Shown here: piece by piece, positions 4,868-6,165 of the stretch
Numbering within the stretch: position 1 is the first letter of the stretch
How the letters are laid out: each line of letters opens with the position of its first letter
Source of the DNA: Actinomycetes bacterium
GTDB taxonomy: Bacteria > Actinomycetota > Actinomycetes > Actinomycetales > Microbacteriaceae
NCBI GenBank assembly: GCA_023421635.1
Contig: JAEZSU010000376.1
Location: 1-6,165 of the forward strand
Length of the DNA: 6,165 nucleotides
Direction of reading: 5' to 3'
Position numbers and translations under genes: made by a program
The notes under the pieces: generated by a model
What the model was told of the DNA's origin: nothing
The model's input: only the letters and a program-made list of their open reading frames with translations
Database searches by the model: none

Positions 4868-6165
4868 TCAGATCGGTCGGGCGCTCTCGATGCTGGAGAG
4901 GGGGAGCGTCCGCTCCACGTCGGCGTGTCGGTCCCGCCCGCGCAGCCTGCCGCCGCCGAGCCCGGTCGCCTCGAGCTGGAACGTGCGGGTCGACCCGTCC
5001 GGCAGCCGGACCGCGATCTCCACGGAGGCGCGGGACTTCACCGCCTGCTCGAGTTCCCGTTCGAGCCACGCTCCCTCCGCATCCGGGCCCTGGTGCGCGC
5101 GCAGCCCGCCGATGAGGTCGGCGAACCGGTCGGCCTCGGGCGGCGGCGGTGCGAGATCGGGGAGCCCACGGCGCTGCAGGGTGCGGCCGTCCCCGTCGCC
5201 GTCGACGGCCACCACCGGGTAGCGGGCGTCGGAGAGGCTCCAGTAGACGGCGTCGCGGGAGGCCCGCGAGACGAGCCGCCCCTCATGGGGGATGAGGCCG
5301 ACCGGGCGCAGTGCCTGGTCGACCGCGACGGTCGCGAGCAGGTCGGGGTCGTCGCTCGTGACCACCGTGTGCCCGGTGGCCTCGTCGACGCCGATGCGCA
5401 ACTGCCCGTGGCGGGCGGCCGCGCGGTCGATGAGGTAGGCGAGCGGCTGGGGGACGCCGGTGAGGGACACGCCCTCCAGGAACGCCCGCAGTGACGCGTC
5501 GGACTCGCCGGCGGCGACCGCCGCGGCGAGCGACTCCGCGCTGAACCGGTAGGTGGACGCCTGTGCCCTGCTCTCGCGCACTGCCATCGTGCGCAGCCGC
5601 TGCTCGATCGAGGGGAGGAGCGGCCCGGGCGCGATCGCCGTGAGATCCGCCTGCAGGTAGAGCTTGTCGATCTCGGTCGGCAGCAGGTCGCCGAGCGCGG
5701 CCGTGTCCGGGATCCCGCGCTCGCGCAGGCTGCGGCTCCACGTCGGCTCGGTGCCGCCGTCGGCCAGCACTCCCAGCCGCTGGGCACGGCGGAGGAGCCT
5801 CGTCGTCTCGGCGGGCCAGCCCGCATCCAGTGGGTACGCGGATCGCCACGAGGCGGGCGGGGTGTAGCCGCCATCGGGGGTGCGCAGGCCCTGGCGGAGC
5901 GACCGGACGAACGCGACGGCGAGTTCCGTCCAGCGTTCGGAGGTCGGCATGCCGATCCATCGCTGTGCGGCGGTGGTCGGCTGCCAGGACCGGTCGGACG
6001 CGCGCAGCAGCCCGGCGTCCGCGGCTGCGGCGATGAGGTCCTCGAGCTCCTCCGCATCGACGACCGCACCGCTTTCGATGAGGCGGCGGCGGTCCGCGAC
6101 GCCGACGGGTCCCGCGCCGGTGCGGCCGAGCGGGCTGGCGAACGCCCACAGCAGCAGATCCGTCA
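4868..6165 (-). CDS. Helicase-associated protein, C-terminal part (cut at window edge)
   Basis: The frame is open from the right edge to the stop at 4868, giving about 431 residues of a longer protein; the true start lies outside. It resembles the helicase-associated proteins encoded next to XPB in actinobacteria, such as Rv0862c beside ercc3 in M. tuberculosis. Near the edge, residues 25-55 of the visible part look like a winged-helix segment. The middle (about 167-258 of the visible part) has LYLQADLTAIAPGPL, then YRFSAESL, a VPQPLAYLID segment and RHGQLRIG. This is the XPB/Ssl2-type accessory domain (Helicase_C_3). The last 65 residues form a beta-rich end (VEIAVRLPDGSTRTFQLEA onward, ending ERTLPLSSIESARPI) that recalls WYL-type barrels, an inference only. 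An internal ATG at 5950 is not the start, since good protein sequence continues upstream. It is 46 bases ahead of the helicase and probably shares its operon. Biochemical role unknown. Confidence 0.87.
   Translation of the reverse strand, partial: TDLLLWAFASPLGRTGAGPVGVADRRRLIESGAVVDAEELEDLIAAAADAGLLRASDRSWQPTTAAQRWIGMPTSERWTELAVAFVRSLRQGLRTPDGGYTPPASWRSAYPLDAGWPAETTRLLRRAQRLGVLADGGTEPTWSRSLRERGIPDTAALGDLLPTEIDKLYLQADLTAIAPGPLLPSIEQRLRTMAVRESRAQASTYRFSAESLAAAVAAGESDASLRAFLEGVSLTGVPQPLAYLIDRAAARHGQLRIGVDEATGHTVVTSDDPDLLATVAVDQALRPVGLIPHEGRLVSRASRDAVYWSLSDARYPVVAVDGDGDGRTLQRRGLPDLAPPPPEADRFADLIGGLRAHQGPDAEGAWLERELEQAVKSRASVEIAVRLPDGSTRTFQLEATGLGGGRLRGRDRHADVERTLPLSSIESARPI

Noticed and set aside
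5948..5950. ATG at 5950 as the start of the helicase-associated protein
   Set aside because: The frame stays open to the window edge, and the upstream residues (for example ADRRRLIESGAVVDAEELED) read as real folded protein, so this ATG is internal.

Overview
The window is about 6.2 kb of very GC-rich DNA with every convincing gene on the minus strand. Base composition, protein sequences and gene order point to a high-GC actinobacterium. Microbacteriaceae (a Microbacterium-like genome) is my best guess, but that is inference from style rather than a search result. I see no RNA genes, CRISPR array, insertion sequence or phage genes.

Read in the direction of transcription (right to left), the layout is as follows. 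6165-4868 holds the C-terminal part of a helicase-associated protein, cut by the window edge. 4821-3160 is an XPB/Ercc3-type DNA repair helicase that follows after 46 bases. 3159-2883 is an unusually structured 277-base intergenic region. 2882-2190 is an OmpR/PhoB-type response regulator. 2179-494 is its partner membrane histidine kinase, 10 bases downstream. 493-291 is an intergenic region with a strong nested hairpin. 290-3 is a 95-residue WXG100 (ESAT-6-like) protein.

Functionally there are three modules. (1) An XPB helicase and its usual neighbour probably form one transcription unit for DNA repair or nucleic-acid remodelling, and both proteins appear to carry the same accessory domain. 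(2) A two-component system senses an extracytoplasmic signal (kinase) and controls transcription (regulator). It resembles mycobacterial PhoPR/TcrXY-type pairs and probably starts from a leaderless promoter. (3) A small type VII secretion-type protein has its own Shine-Dalgarno sequence, behind the terminator of the two-component operon.

The genes are ordinary for the group. The most interesting material is in the gap between helicase and regulator. It contains four 18-base operator-like palindromes placed symmetrically around 3010/3011, a GGATGC-based degenerate tandem array that makes the minus-strand RNA C-rich and G-poor (Rho rut-like), a run of G-tracts, and a promoter whose predicted start coincides with the regulator's ATG. 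The kinase also carries a proline-rich insert inside its catalytic region. I found no clear evidence of a wholly undescribed multi-gene system.
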